From an uncultured Rhodospirillales bacterium (lineage in GTDB: Bacteria; Pseudomonadota; Alphaproteobacteria; Azospirillales; Azospirillaceae), in NCBI GenBank assembly GCA_903920145.1, contig CAIXKV010000068.1, positions 1-33,502 on the forward strand: a stretch of 33,502 bases of DNA. The letters are read 5' to 3'. Positions 17,899-25,921 of the stretch are shown one piece after another; the first letter of the stretch is position 1; each line of letters starts with the position of its first letter. The translations under genes were made by a program, and so were the position numbers. The notes under the pieces are model-generated. The model had not been told where the DNA came from, did not search any database, and was given only the letters and a program-made list of their open reading frames with translations.

Positions 17899-18222
17899 GC
17901 GGTCGGCTCCCTTTGACGCCCACAACTTTACGCAGCAAAAACGGCCCGGAGTGGACACGAGCGCAAGAGCGCAAACCCGCCGTTCGGTGCTCCGGGGCGC
18001 CTGTTTTGCGAGGTTCTTAAGGATTTCTTGAACTCTCGCAACGGTGGTTTCCTGGCAGAGTTGCCGGTTTGGCGCAAGGCGGATTTCGAGAAGCCGCGAT
18101 ATTTTCGATAAAGCTTGCCGACAAGGGGTCGACTGAACGTCCACTTGCCAGATTGGAAAAATCGCCTATAACGGTTGGGCAGGGATCCGCAATAGCGATG
18201 GATCAGCGGCAGGAGGATGAAG
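17899..18222. other. Divergent promoter region, nifJ / TPR gene
   Basis: These 324 bases separate the divergent starts of nifJ and the TPR gene. I looked for a sigma-54 -24/-12 box, an NifA-type TGT-N10-ACA site and an FNR-type TTGAT-N4-ATCAA site and found none convincing. A TGGCAGAGTTGC string near 18053 has wrong spacing for sigma-54. The TPR gene's ribosome site AGGAGG is at 18211-18216. Confidence 0.5.
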
Positions 18223-19311
18223 ATGGATTTGGGTTTCCTCGCGATTCCGTTTTTCACGGCGCTGGGCGTCTTTAGCCTCGCTGTTGTTGGCAATGTTGAA
18301 GGGGTTAATGTCGAGTCGATCAGTGTCCCCTCGGTGGTTTCGGCCAAAAGCGGCTTTACCTCGGACGTGGTCGTGACGCGGCTGGTCGATCGAATCCAAA
18401 AAATTGAGCAACAGGCCGAAACGACAGCCATTGCAAAAGAAGTGATGGCCAATGACGAAGGCGGGACTGTGGCCGTTTTGGGTGAGTTCTTTGAATTGAC
18501 CCCTTTACTGCGAGCCGTTCAGACCACCTTTGGGCTGATCCCTTACAGCTTCTCCGGCGAGATTGTGGCGAATGGCGATAATCTCGAGATGGTGCTGCGT
18601 GGTCGCGATACCCGGCATCACGAGACCACGATCCACGAAGAGGTTGAAGGTCGGGATGTGTCGAAATTGATCGATAAGGTCGCCTACGAGGCGGTACGGA
18701 TGATCGATCCCTACATGCTGGCGGCCTATCAGTTTAGAAAGGACTATCGGGTTCGTGACTTCACCACGACCGAGAGCGTGATTCGTCGGGCGTTGGCTGA
18801 CCCGGAAGCGCGGGATCGGAAATGGTTGCTGAATCTGTGGGGCGTCGTGCTGTACCAGGATTCCGATCGGGATGGCGCCATCGACAAGTTTCGCGAGGCT
18901 CTAGAGGAAGATCCGAATTTCGCTTCAGCCCTGTTTAACTGGGGCGTCGTGCTGGCGCGTCAGGGCAAGCAACAGGATGCCATTGATAAATTCCAGTCAG
19001 TGGTAGTGGGCTGGAAGCCGGGAGATCCCGTCGAAACCCTTGCTGCGGCTTACACTGAGTGGGGCTTTACGCTGGCCTTATTGGGCCATCCTGATCGAGC
19101 TTATGACAAGTTCCGGCGGGCCGTCGAAGTGTATCCTCAACTCTCGGATATTTACACCAGTTGGGCTGAAGTCCTGAGCGCCCAGGGGCATCCTGAAGAG
19201 GCGCAGAAGAAGACGGCTCAGGCCTTGGAGCTGGCTCCGGTGGAGCGGGTCTATACCGAGAATCTGATTGGTCGAGTCCAGAACCTGCCGGCGGTGGCGG
19301 CTAGCCGCTAA
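18223..19311 (+). CDS. Membrane-anchored TPR repeat protein
   Basis: A protein of about 362 residues with an N-terminal membrane segment (about residues 3-25) and TPR helices in its C-terminal half. The two nearby ATG codons are 18217 and 18223. The AGGAGG ribosome site ends at 18216, so 18223, six bases downstream, is the better start. Residues 60-150 form an unassigned domain (VVTRLVDRIQKIEQ...VAVLGEFFELTPLLRAV...SGEIVANGDNLEMVLRGRD). From about residue 190 come three to four TPR-like units (LNLWGVVLYQDSDRDGAIDKFREAL, ALFNWGVVLARQGKQQDAIDKF, AYTEWGFTLALLGHPDRAYDKF, IYTSWAEVLSAQGHPEEAQ). TPRs mediate protein contacts; the partner is unknown. It is transcribed away from nifJ and ends at a bidirectional terminator. 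Confidence 0.85.
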   Translation: MDLGFLAIPFFTALGVFSLAVVGNVEGVNVESISVPSVVSAKSGFTSDVVVTRLVDRIQKIEQQAETTAIAKEVMANDEGGTVAVLGEFFELTPLLRAVQTTFGLIPYSFSGEIVANGDNLEMVLRGRDTRHHETTIHEEVEGRDVSKLIDKVAYEAVRMIDPYMLAAYQFRKDYRVRDFTTTESVIRRALADPEARDRKWLLNLWGVVLYQDSDRDGAIDKFREALEEDPNFASALFNWGVVLARQGKQQDAIDKFQSVVVGWKPGDPVETLAAAYTEWGFTLALLGHPDRAYDKFRRAVEVYPQLSDIYTSWAEVLSAQGHPEEAQKKTAQALELAPVERVYTENLIGRVQNLPAVAASR

Positions 19312-19337
19312 TATGGGGCGCGCAAAGGGCCGCATGA

Positions 19338-19363
19338 TCAAAGGGGGCTTTTGCCCCCTTTGA
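19338..19363. terminator. Bidirectional terminator, TPR gene / pgeF
   Basis: An 11-bp perfect stem (TCAAAGGGGGC 19338-19348, GCCCCCTTTGA 19353-19363, loop TTTT) lies between the convergent stops of the TPR gene and pgeF. The A/T bases at the stem base serve both strands. Confidence 0.75.
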
Positions 19364-19371
19364 TGTTGGGA

Positions 19372-20139
19372 TTAGGGACGCAAGACAATAACCGAAAGAC
19401 CGCGACCATAGACCGCGTCTCCCCGCAGCGTTGCTCGGCGATAGCTGAAGAACCGGGTGTCTTCGGCCAGGGTGTCGTTGGGGCAGCGTTGTAGCGACTC
19501 GATCCCACATTCGCCGAGTCGCCGGGTGATCAGTCCCGGAAGATCGAACATAAAGTGGCCAGTTCGGTGCGCGGGGGCAAAAAAATCGCCGTCGTCCGGG
19601 CGTTCGTTCGTGAACTGGGCGGGAAAGTCCGGGCCGACTTCGTAGGAGCGTTGGGCGATACAGGGGCCGATGGCGGCGACCACGCGCCGGGGGGCAGCTC
19701 CAAGTGTGGTCATGGCTTGGACCGTGGCGGCGATAATTCCGGCCCGCGTTCCTTTCCAGCCAGCATGGGCGGCTCCGATCACCCCAGCTTTGGCGTCGGC
19801 CAACAAGATTGGCACGCAATCAGCGGTCAATATCCCTAGCGCGATGTCCGGTTGTGCGGTGACCATGGCATCGGCCTCAGGGGCCTGTTGATGGGCATGG
19901 GGTTGGGTTACCACCACCACCGTTGGGCTGTGGACCTGATAGAGGGTGGTCAGTCGCTCGGGAGCTAAGTCAAGTCGGCGCATGGCGCGGGCGCGGTTCT
20001 CGGTGACCGCCGCTGGATCGTCGCCCGAGCCGTAGCCGCAGTTGAGAGAGGCGTAGAGGCCGGTGCTCACGCCGTTTTCACGGGTAAAAAAGCCGTGCCG
20101 AATGCCATTCAAGTCGTTGAGAGCGCCAAGGGTGATCAC
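19372..20139 (-). CDS. pgeF: Peptidoglycan-editing laccase-fold protein PgeF (YfiH)
   Basis: A 255-residue member of the multicopper-oxidase-like YfiH/DUF152 family. E. coli YfiH acts on misincorporated muropeptide precursors, and other members have purine nucleoside activity. The three zinc/copper ligand motifs are present: QVHSPTVV (His), LTADCVPILL (Cys) and GAAHAGWKGTRAGI (His). IGPCIAQRSYEVG and FDLPGLITRRLGECGI also fit the family. The start codon overlaps the stop of the upstream methyltransferase gene by 4 bp, so the two are translationally coupled. The order lgt-methyltransferase-pgeF on one strand is a common alphaproteobacterial arrangement. Confidence 0.93.
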   Translation of the reverse strand: MITLGALNDLNGIRHGFFTRENGVSTGLYASLNCGYGSGDDPAAVTENRARAMRRLDLAPERLTTLYQVHSPTVVVVTQPHAHQQAPEADAMVTAQPDIALGILTADCVPILLADAKAGVIGAAHAGWKGTRAGIIAATVQAMTTLGAAPRRVVAAIGPCIAQRSYEVGPDFPAQFTNERPDDGDFFAPAHRTGHFMFDLPGLITRRLGECGIESLQRCPNDTLAEDTRFFSYRRATLRGDAVYGRGLSVIVLRP

Positions 20140-21302
20140 GGGCGGGACCGAGAGGTGAGGGGGGGAGCTGCGGGGGGGCGCCAGAGCTTGGCGTTTTCAA
20201 ACCCCGCCGGGATGGATTGATTCAGGCCGGTGAGTGCCAAAACTTTGAACAATCGCCCCATAGCATCGTCGTCGGTCAGGCGGTGAACGGCGGCGTCCAG
20301 GTCTTCGGCTTGTTGGGGCGAAGCCACTCGACGGAGTGCGGCGGCTCGGGTCTCAAGGCCCAAAGCGCGGAGAAAATCGCCTTGGGTCACGGGGCCATGG
20401 GCGGTGGCGCCGCCATCGGCTGCGGTTGCGGCAAGAGCGCCGAAATCCACATGGCTGGTGATGTCGGCCTCGCCAGGGCGGGCCAGCACCGGCACCGGAA
20501 CATGGCGGTGGAGGGCCTGGAGGGTATCGGTGGGGACCGGGGCAGTATGGCCATAATCCACCACCAGCGCGGCGCCACCGTCGCGGGCCAGCCGCCGGCC
20601 CAACTCCAGGGCGATGCTTTGAGCGGTGGGGGCCAGATCAATGACGGTTCCGATCGCCAAGGCGGGGCTGGCGGCTCGCAACCGGGGGGGGATCAGGAGG
20701 GTCGATGGTTGGCCAGGACGGTCGAGCCGAAAGCACAGCTCCTCGGTGTCCGGGGCCAGAGTCACCAGCCGTTCGGCCCACCCTTCAGGGGTCAATTGGA
20801 ATTGGCGAATGGGTAAGGCGTCGAAGAACTCGTTGGCCACCAGCAGCAGCGGGCCGTCGGGCACTTCGGCCAAGCGATCCTGCCAAGTCGGGGCATAAGC
20901 GGCCAGGGCTTCGGCTTGGCGGCGCCGTAGCACCGGACTGGTTTCGACCAATACGATGCGGCACGCGCTTGTGAAGGCCGGCAGAACCCCTGACACTGCC
21001 CGCAAGGCATCAGCCATCAAGGTTCCTCGCCCCGGTCCCAGCTCGGCCAGCGTGACTGGATTGGGGCGACCAAGCTGGTCCCAGCACTGGGCACACCATA
21101 GGCCGATCAGTTCGCCGAACATCTGGCTGATTTCTGGCGCAGTGATGAAATCTCCAGCCACTCCGAATGGGTCAGAGGTGGTGTAATAACCGTGCCGTGG
21201 ATGGCACAGAGCCTCCATCATGAAGTCGGCGACGGTCAACGGCCCTTCGAGTCGAATCCGTCGTTGCAGCAGGGCGAGCAGGGGGGGCGCCGATTCGCTC
21301 AC
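20136..21302 (-). CDS. SAM-dependent methyltransferase, MidA/NDUFAF7 family
   Basis: A 388-residue protein of the family whose mitochondrial member NDUFAF7 (MidA) methylates an arginine of a complex I subunit; bacterial members are thought to do something related, but this is unproven. N-terminal features are GPLTVADFMMEALCHPRHGYY and GDFITAPEISQMFGELIGLW. The SAM-binding glycine motif is LAELGPGRGTLMADAL. Later blocks are LLVANEFFDALPIRQF and ALVVDYGH. It overlaps lgt upstream and pgeF downstream by 4 bp each, so it is the middle gene of a tightly coupled operon. Confidence 0.9.
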   Translation of the reverse strand: MSESAPPLLALLQRRIRLEGPLTVADFMMEALCHPRHGYYTTSDPFGVAGDFITAPEISQMFGELIGLWCAQCWDQLGRPNPVTLAELGPGRGTLMADALRAVSGVLPAFTSACRIVLVETSPVLRRRQAEALAAYAPTWQDRLAEVPDGPLLLVANEFFDALPIRQFQLTPEGWAERLVTLAPDTEELCFRLDRPGQPSTLLIPPRLRAASPALAIGTVIDLAPTAQSIALELGRRLARDGGAALVVDYGHTAPVPTDTLQALHRHVPVPVLARPGEADITSHVDFGALAATAADGGATAHGPVTQGDFLRALGLETRAAALRRVASPQQAEDLDAAVHRLTDDDAMGRLFKVLALTGLNQSIPAGFENAKLWRPPAAPPLTSRSRP

Positions 21303-22192
21303 GGCGCTGGGGTCCGGGGCTGGGTCGTCTCGGTCTTCGGCTCTGCCACCCTTGCTTCTGTTGTCGCGCCTGTTGCCGATGCCGTTAACACCACGGTTGC
21401 CGGGCGGGTGCGGGCGTACAGGATGAAGGCGGCACCGATCATGATCATCGGTATGGACAGCAATTGACCCATGGTGGCGCCTTGGAACAGGAATCCCAAT
21501 TGGACGTCGGGCTCTCGGAAGAACTCCAATGAACTGCGGGCCAAGCCGTAGCCGATGAAGAAAAGGCCGATCAATGTTCCGGGCCGGTTCCGAATCGCGG
21601 GCACCCGAGCGGCTAACCCCAACAGTACGAATAGCACCAACCCTTCAAGAGTGGCCTCGTAAAGCTGGCTAGGGTGGCGGGGCAGGGGGCCGCCTCGGGG
21701 AAAGACCATCGCCCAGGGGACATCGCTGACCCGGCCAAACAATTCACCATTGATAAAATTCGCAATGCGTCCAAAGAACAAGCCGATGGGGGCGGCGCAG
21801 GCCAACAGATCACCGAAGGCCAGTGGCGAGAAGCCACGATGATACGAGAACAACAGGACAGCAATGATCACGCCAAGGAAGCCGCCATGGAACGACATGC
21901 CGCCATGCCAGACCATCAAAATTTGGCTGGGATCTGAAAGATAGTAATCGAATTGATAAAAGAGGACATAACCAATGCGGCCTCCCAGAACGACCCCGAT
22001 GACCGCCCAGGTCAGAAAGTCATCATAGTCGATGGGCTGGGGTGGGCCAGGATTGCGGGCCGACAGCCGCAGGCAGTACCGCCATCCCAGGATAAAGCCA
22101 GCCAGATAGGCCAAGGCATACCAACGGATTGCCAACGGGCCGAGGGAGATTGCGACAGGGTCGATAGCCGGGAAGGGGATAGCGAACATCAT
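21299..22192 (-). CDS. lgt: Prolipoprotein diacylglyceryl transferase
   Basis: A roughly 297-residue inner-membrane enzyme that moves diacylglycerol from phosphatidylglycerol to the lipobox cysteine of prolipoproteins, such as the LptE and DUF3576 lipoproteins encoded here. Seven or so membrane segments are visible. Family motifs are GGRIGYVLFY, WHGGMSFHGGFLG (catalytic His region) and GLFFGRIANFINGELFGR (signature with conserved Arg/Asn). Start choice is uncertain: GTG at 22201 and ATG at 22192 and 22189 are all in frame and none has a strong ribosome site. It starts about 80 bp after the hldD stop, so it could be read from its own or the hldD promoter. Confidence 0.95.
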   Translation of the reverse strand: MMFAIPFPAIDPVAISLGPLAIRWYALAYLAGFILGWRYCLRLSARNPGPPQPIDYDDFLTWAVIGVVLGGRIGYVLFYQFDYYLSDPSQILMVWHGGMSFHGGFLGVIIAVLLFSYHRGFSPLAFGDLLACAAPIGLFFGRIANFINGELFGRVSDVPWAMVFPRGGPLPRHPSQLYEATLEGLVLFVLLGLAARVPAIRNRPGTLIGLFFIGYGLARSSLEFFREPDVQLGFLFQGATMGQLLSIPMIMIGAAFILYARTRPATVVLTASATGATTEARVAEPKTETTQPRTPAP

Positions 22193-22272
22193 GGCGGACA
22201 CCGCAAGGTAAGAGCGGGGGGAACAGGCGATCCGCCGGAGCGGTCATCAGCGAGGAGCGGTATTGGGTGAGG

Positions 22273-23259
22273 TCAGCGGTACGGGTTCGGTGCGGCGAGG
22301 TGCGTTCTGACATAGCGATCAATGCCGTCTTCCAGGGACGCAAAGGGCGCCTGATAGCCAACTTGCCGTAACCGCTCCATCTGGGCTTGGGTAAAATACT
22401 GGTAGCGATTACGCAACGACTCGGGCATGTCGATATATTCAATGGTCGGCTCCATGTCGGCAGCCCGGAATGTTGCCAAAGCGAGATCTAAAAAGCTGCG
22501 TGCTTTGCCGGTCCCAACGTTAAACAGGCCGCTGACAACGCGCGTTTCGCCCAACCACAGCATCACTTGCACGCAATCCTCAACCCAAATAAAGTCACGA
22601 AGCTGCCCTCCGTCCTGATAATCGGGGCGGTGAGAGCGGAACAGCCGGGCTGGTTGACCGCTGCGAATCGCCGGGTAAAGCCGGGAGATCACCGATGCCT
22701 GTTCACCCTTATGGTACTCGTTGGGGCCGTACACATTGAAGAATTTAAGACCGGCCCATTGGGGCGGGGTTCGTGCGCCTTCGGCGACGGCGCGGGCGAC
22801 ATAGCGATCAAAGGCGTGCTTGCTCCAGCCATAAGCATTGAGCGGCTGTAACCGCGCCAATCCTTCTAGGCTGCCGTCATCATCGAAGCCCTCCGAGCCA
22901 TCGCCGTAGGTGGCCGCCGACGAAGCATAAACCAGTCGGACATAATGGCGCGTACACCAATGCCACAAATCCACCGAGAGCGTAAAATTATTCTGAAGGA
23001 TCAGGTCAACATCGGTTTCAGTGGTCGAGGAAATAGCCCCTAGATGGTAAATGACCTCGATTTGATCGGCGTGAGAGTCCAGGAATTCGAACAAGCGTTC
23101 GGGCGTGACCAGCGCGCGAAGCTCGCGACGACTAAGATTGCGCCATTTGTCATCGGAGCCAAAGCGATCGCAGACCGCGATGGCACTGACGCCCTGCTGT
23201 TCAAGAGTGGCGACGAGATTGGACCCAATAAAGCCGGCGCCGCCGGTTACGACGATCAT
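22273..23259 (-). CDS. hldD: ADP-L-glycero-D-manno-heptose 6-epimerase
   Basis: A 328-residue NAD(P)-dependent short-chain epimerase that makes ADP-L-glycero-D-manno-heptose for the LPS inner core. The Rossmann motif is at the N-terminus (MIVVTGGAGFIGSN). The catalytic Ser/Tyr/Lys set is in VYASSAATYGDG and AYGWSKHAFDRY. The family's substrate-binding region follows (FFNVYGPNEYHKGEQASVI, RDFIWVEDCVQVMLW, FNVGTGKARSF). Length is normal. Together with lptE and lgt it marks this half of the window as envelope-related. Upstream, between it and the chemoreceptor, lie a plus-strand terminator-like hairpin and a MITE copy. Confidence 0.94.
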   Translation of the reverse strand: MIVVTGGAGFIGSNLVATLEQQGVSAIAVCDRFGSDDKWRNLSRRELRALVTPERLFEFLDSHADQIEVIYHLGAISSTTETDVDLILQNNFTLSVDLWHWCTRHYVRLVYASSAATYGDGSEGFDDDGSLEGLARLQPLNAYGWSKHAFDRYVARAVAEGARTPPQWAGLKFFNVYGPNEYHKGEQASVISRLYPAIRSGQPARLFRSHRPDYQDGGQLRDFIWVEDCVQVMLWLGETRVVSGLFNVGTGKARSFLDLALATFRAADMEPTIEYIDMPESLRNRYQYFTQAQMERLRQVGYQAPFASLEDGIDRYVRTHLAAPNPYR

Positions 23260-23289
23260 GGCATTGCCCGCTGGTTGGCTGTCCGAAGT

Positions 23290-23315
23290 CCCAGGTTTCG
23301 CCTGGGCAGTTTTTT
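23290..23315 (+). terminator. Terminator-like hairpin with no obvious upstream plus-strand gene
   Basis: A stem CCCAGG (23290-23295) and CCTGGG (23301-23306), loop TTTCG, is followed by CAG and six T residues on the plus strand. The nearest gene to the left, hldD, runs the other way, so no known plus-strand transcript ends here. Confidence 0.6.
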
Positions 23316-23366
23316 ATAAGCCGACCGGGGGGCCCACCGCAAGCCGCCTGCGTACCCAAGGTTTGA

Positions 23367-23489
23367 GAGCGGCGAGCCCTGATACTGACACATCGCCGGT
23401 ATCGGGCCGCGACGGCGGCCCCGCGCGCCCATGCGCCCGCCCGGCGTCTGAGGGCAGCCTTGATGAGTCAACATCAAGGCTCGAGGGTA
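23367..23489 (+). repeat. Hairpin MITE, internally deleted copy (123 bp, TGA target duplication)
   Basis: The left end reads GAGCGGCGAGCC, two changes from TACCGGCGAGCC. The right end is GGCTCGAGGGTA. TGA flanks both sides (23364-23366 and 23490-23492). The left arm of hairpin 3 is fused to the right arm of hairpin 4, removing about 25 bases. The 9 bases TGAGAGCGG occur both at 23364-23372 and at 23490-23498, longer than the 3-bp duplication of the other copies; the extra match may be chance or conversion. Confidence 0.9.
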
Positions 23490-23716
23490 TGAGAGCGGAT
23501 TTCTCCGAAAAGCCACAGCTTGAACGCATGCTAGCCCTCTTTGGTCCGTGTCATACGGATAGGTGATCGTCAATCGGATAAAACCCTCGGCATAAGGTGC
23601 AGCCCTTAAAAATGGGATTTGCTGTTGATCTTATTTGTTCTAACTATTGTTTTTCGCCTGGGAACTGTGACGATTGTGACGGTTCGGATCGTTCCCCATT
23701 TGCAAGGAAGATTGCG

Positions 23717-25393
23717 ATGTTCGACCATCTTAAGATAAATGTTAGGCTAATGCTAATTGTCGTCGCCGCCATCATCGGAATGTTGGGCGTAGCGTCGGTC
23801 GGTTTGCTTGATCTGCGAAGCAATTTATTCACAGAGCGCCTCGATAAACTTAAGAATATCGTTGGAATTGCACAATCTATTATGGTGTATTACAATAATA
23901 AAGCTGAATCAGGGGAAATTTCACAAGAAAGCGCTCGGAAACAGGCGTTGGCCGAGATTCAAGCGATAAGATATGGTGAAGATGATTACTTTTTCGTTTA
24001 TGATCAAAAAGGCACTGTTTTAGCGCACTCTAACCGAGATATTATTAATACAAATAGAATAGATTCAAAAGATAAGAACGGTGTTTACGCTGTTCGTGAA
24101 GTATTGGCTCAAGCCAGAAGCGGTAATGGCATGACCTATCTTTATTACCCAAGGGCAGGACAAGATACGCCCGTTCCAAAAATGAATTATTCTGTTCTGT
24201 TTAAGCCCTGGGATATGACGGTCGGTAGTGGCATTTATATTGACGATATTAGGGAGAGGTTTTGGGGCAATGTGGCACGGGTTAGCATCATTATTCTGAT
24301 CCTGATGGCCATTGTGGGGGGGATTGCCTTGCTGATTGCCGACGGGATTCGTAAGCCCTTGAAGCTGGTGACGGATCGGATGGGGGAATTGGCCAGGGGG
24401 AATATGGAGATCGAGCTTCCCATTACGAATCGCGGGGACGAGATTGGGGATATCGCCCGTGCCGTGGTGGTCTTTAAGGAGTATATGCTCGAGCATCAAC
24501 GGCTGGCCGAGCGGGAGCAACGGCATCGGGAGTCCCGCCAGCGGCGGGCGGAGCGGATCGAGACTTTGATCAAGGCGTTTGATACCGCCATTGCTTCGGT
24601 GGCCGAGCGAGTCTCGGCGTCGGCAGAGCGATTGCACGCCGACGCCCAGGGGCTTTCGGCCAACGCCGATCAAACCAGCCGTCAGGCCACCGCCGTCGCC
24701 CGTGCCGCCGAAGAGGCGTCGGTCAATGTCCAGACCGTGGCTTCGGCGACCGAAGAGTTGTCCATGTCCGTTAACGAGATTGGCCGTCAGGTCCGGGAGT
24801 CCTCTCAGATCGCCACCACCGCAGTAGAGGCCGCGAACCGGACCAACGTCACGGTGGCCGGTTTGTCAGATGCGGCTGACAAGATCGGCGAAGTGGTGAA
24901 ACTGATCAACGACATCGCGTCACAGACCAATCTGCTGGCCCTGAATGCCACCATCGAAGCGGCGCGGGCCGGGAACGCGGGCAAAGGATTCGCCGTGGTA
25001 GCGTCGGAGGTCAAGACACTCGCCAGCCAGACCGCAAAAGCAACGGGAGACATTCAGGCCCAGGTCGGGCAGATGCAGGCTGCAACCAATACCGCCGTCG
25101 AGGCGATTCGAGACATCAGCGAGACCATTCGGCGTATGAGCGAAATCACGGCCGTGATCGCGGCCACCGTAACCGAGCAAGGCGCGGCGACCGAAGAGAT
25201 TGCGCGCAATGTGGTCCAGGCGACCAGCGGCACATCCCTCGTCTCAACCACCATTGCTGGGGTCAGCGGCGCCGCCGACGAGACCGGGGGAATGGCGACT
25301 CAAGCCCTCTCCGCCGCCGGAGACCTTTCGCAACAGGCGAAGAAGCTGCATGTGGTGGTGGCTGATTTCATTCAACAGGTGCGGGTGGCATAG
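23717..25393 (+). CDS. Methyl-accepting chemotaxis protein with single Cache sensor domain
   Basis: A 558-residue chemoreceptor. The start at 23717 follows AAGGAAG and gives a short cytoplasmic N-terminus and first membrane helix ([21 protein letters not shown]). Residues about 35-185 are a periplasmic single-Cache domain ([32 protein letters not shown]). A second membrane helix follows ([23 protein letters not shown]), then HAMP and the signalling hairpin with the canonical tip ([20 protein letters not shown]...[13 protein letters not shown]). No C-terminal CheR pentapeptide is present. Base composition differs sharply within the gene: one counted 60-base line in the sensor part (24001-24060) has 19 G+C, one in the signalling part (24661-24720) has 43. 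This suggests a replaced sensor domain. The ligand is unknown. Confidence 0.94.
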   Translation: MFDHLKINVRLMLIVVAAIIGMLGVASVGLLDLRSNLFTERLDKLKNIVGIAQSIMVYYNNKAESGEISQESARKQALAEIQAIRYGEDDYFFVYDQKGTVLAHSNRDIINTNRIDSKDKNGVYAVREVLAQARSGNGMTYLYYPRAGQDTPVPKMNYSVLFKPWDMTVGSGIYIDDIRERFWGNVARVSIIILILMAIVGGIALLIADGIRKPLKLVTDRMGELARGNMEIELPITNRGDEIGDIARAVVVFKEYMLEHQRLAEREQRHRESRQRRAERIETLIKAFDTAIASVAERVSASAERLHADAQGLSANADQTSRQATAVARAAEEASVNVQTVASATEELSMSVNEIGRQVRESSQIATTAVEAANRTNVTVAGLSDAADKIGEVVKLINDIASQTNLLALNATIEAARAGNAGKGFAVVASEVKTLASQTAKATGDIQAQVGQMQAATNTAVEAIRDISETIRRMSEITAVIAATVTEQGAATEEIARNVVQATSGTSLVSTTIAGVSGAADETGGMATQALSAAGDLSQQAKKLHVVVADFIQQVRVA

Positions 25394-25403
25394 GGGGCGA
25401 CAT

Positions 25404-25438
25404 AAGCCCCACTGACGAGTCGCGCGTCAGTGGGGCTT
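25404..25438. terminator. Bidirectional terminator after the chemoreceptor gene
   Basis: A 14-bp perfect stem (AAGCCCCACTGACG 25404-25417 with CGTCAGTGGGGCTT 25425-25438, 7-base loop) lies between the convergent chemoreceptor stop and the stop of the small basic ORF. There is no long T run, but the stem is strong. Confidence 0.75.
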
Positions 25439-25442
25439 GATA

Positions 25443-25556
25443 TTACGCCTTTTTGCTGGGCGGCGCAGACGGGACCGGAGCCGTCGATATGCGCTTGGTC
25501 TTGTCCTGTTTCGGCTTCTTGGCTTCACGGCTATTCTTTTTTTGACTCTTGGCCAT
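25443..25556 (-). CDS. Small basic hypothetical protein (37 residues)
   Basis: The reading frame begins MAKSQKKNSREAKKPKQDKT and ends PPSKKA. It has a good ribosome site (GGAG, about eight bases before the ATG) and its own likely terminator just downstream, at 25404-25438. Eleven Lys and two Arg of 37 residues and no hydrophobic core suggest a disordered nucleic-acid-binding or ribosome-associated peptide. I recall similar short MAKSQ(K/R)..REAKKPK proteins annotated as hypothetical in alphaproteobacteria, but could not check. Function unknown. Confidence 0.65.
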   Translation of the reverse strand: MAKSQKKNSREAKKPKQDKTKRISTAPVPSAPPSKKA

Positions 25557-25761
25557 CGCCAGTCTCCGCTTTCTAAGGGCCTTTCGCCGTGACCCTCCCG
25601 GAGGGTCGCAGAGATCGAGAAGTGTTAGATGGGGTTGCAGAAGCGCGAATAAAGTAGGCCGCAGCGGAATATTATCTCTTTTTGCTGAGGCTTAATTTTC
25701 ACACATCGGCGAGTCGGTTCGCGACCATAGAGGTTGGTTGCAATCCCGGCCACGGTTCTTA

Positions 25762-25909
25762 TACCGGCGAGCCCTGATACTGACACATCGCCGGTCCTCG
25801 GGCCGCGACGGCGGCTCCGCGTGCCCATGCGCGCGAAGCCAAGGGCGCGGATGCGCCCGCCCGGCGTCTGAGGGCAGCCTTGATGAGTCACCATCAAGGC
25901 TCGATGGTA
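25762..25909 (+). repeat. Hairpin MITE, full-length copy (148 bp, TTA target duplication)
   Basis: The ends are TACCGGCGAGCC and GGCTCGATGGTA, and TTA flanks both sides (25759-25761 and 25910-25912). All five hairpins are present. In hairpin 3 the stem is CGCGTGC/GCGCGCG with loop CCAT, versus CGCGTCC/GGACGCG in copy 2: one pair is swapped C-G to G-C and one T-A becomes T.G, so pairing is kept. It lies 9 bp beyond the stop of the minus-strand MFS gene. Confidence 0.93.
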
Positions 25910-25921
25910 TTACTGCCGTTT

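Noticed and set aside
17899-18222. Sigma-54 promoter or FNR site for nifJ
   Set aside because: No string with the correct GG-N10-GC spacing or TTGAT-N4-ATCAA symmetry was found. The closest string, TGGCAGAGTTGC, has the wrong spacing.
23364-23498. A 9-bp target duplication (TGAGAGCGG) for the element
   Set aside because: The other three simple copies share only 3 bp (TNA) at their ends. The longer match here overlaps the element's own left end, so chance or conversion is more likely.
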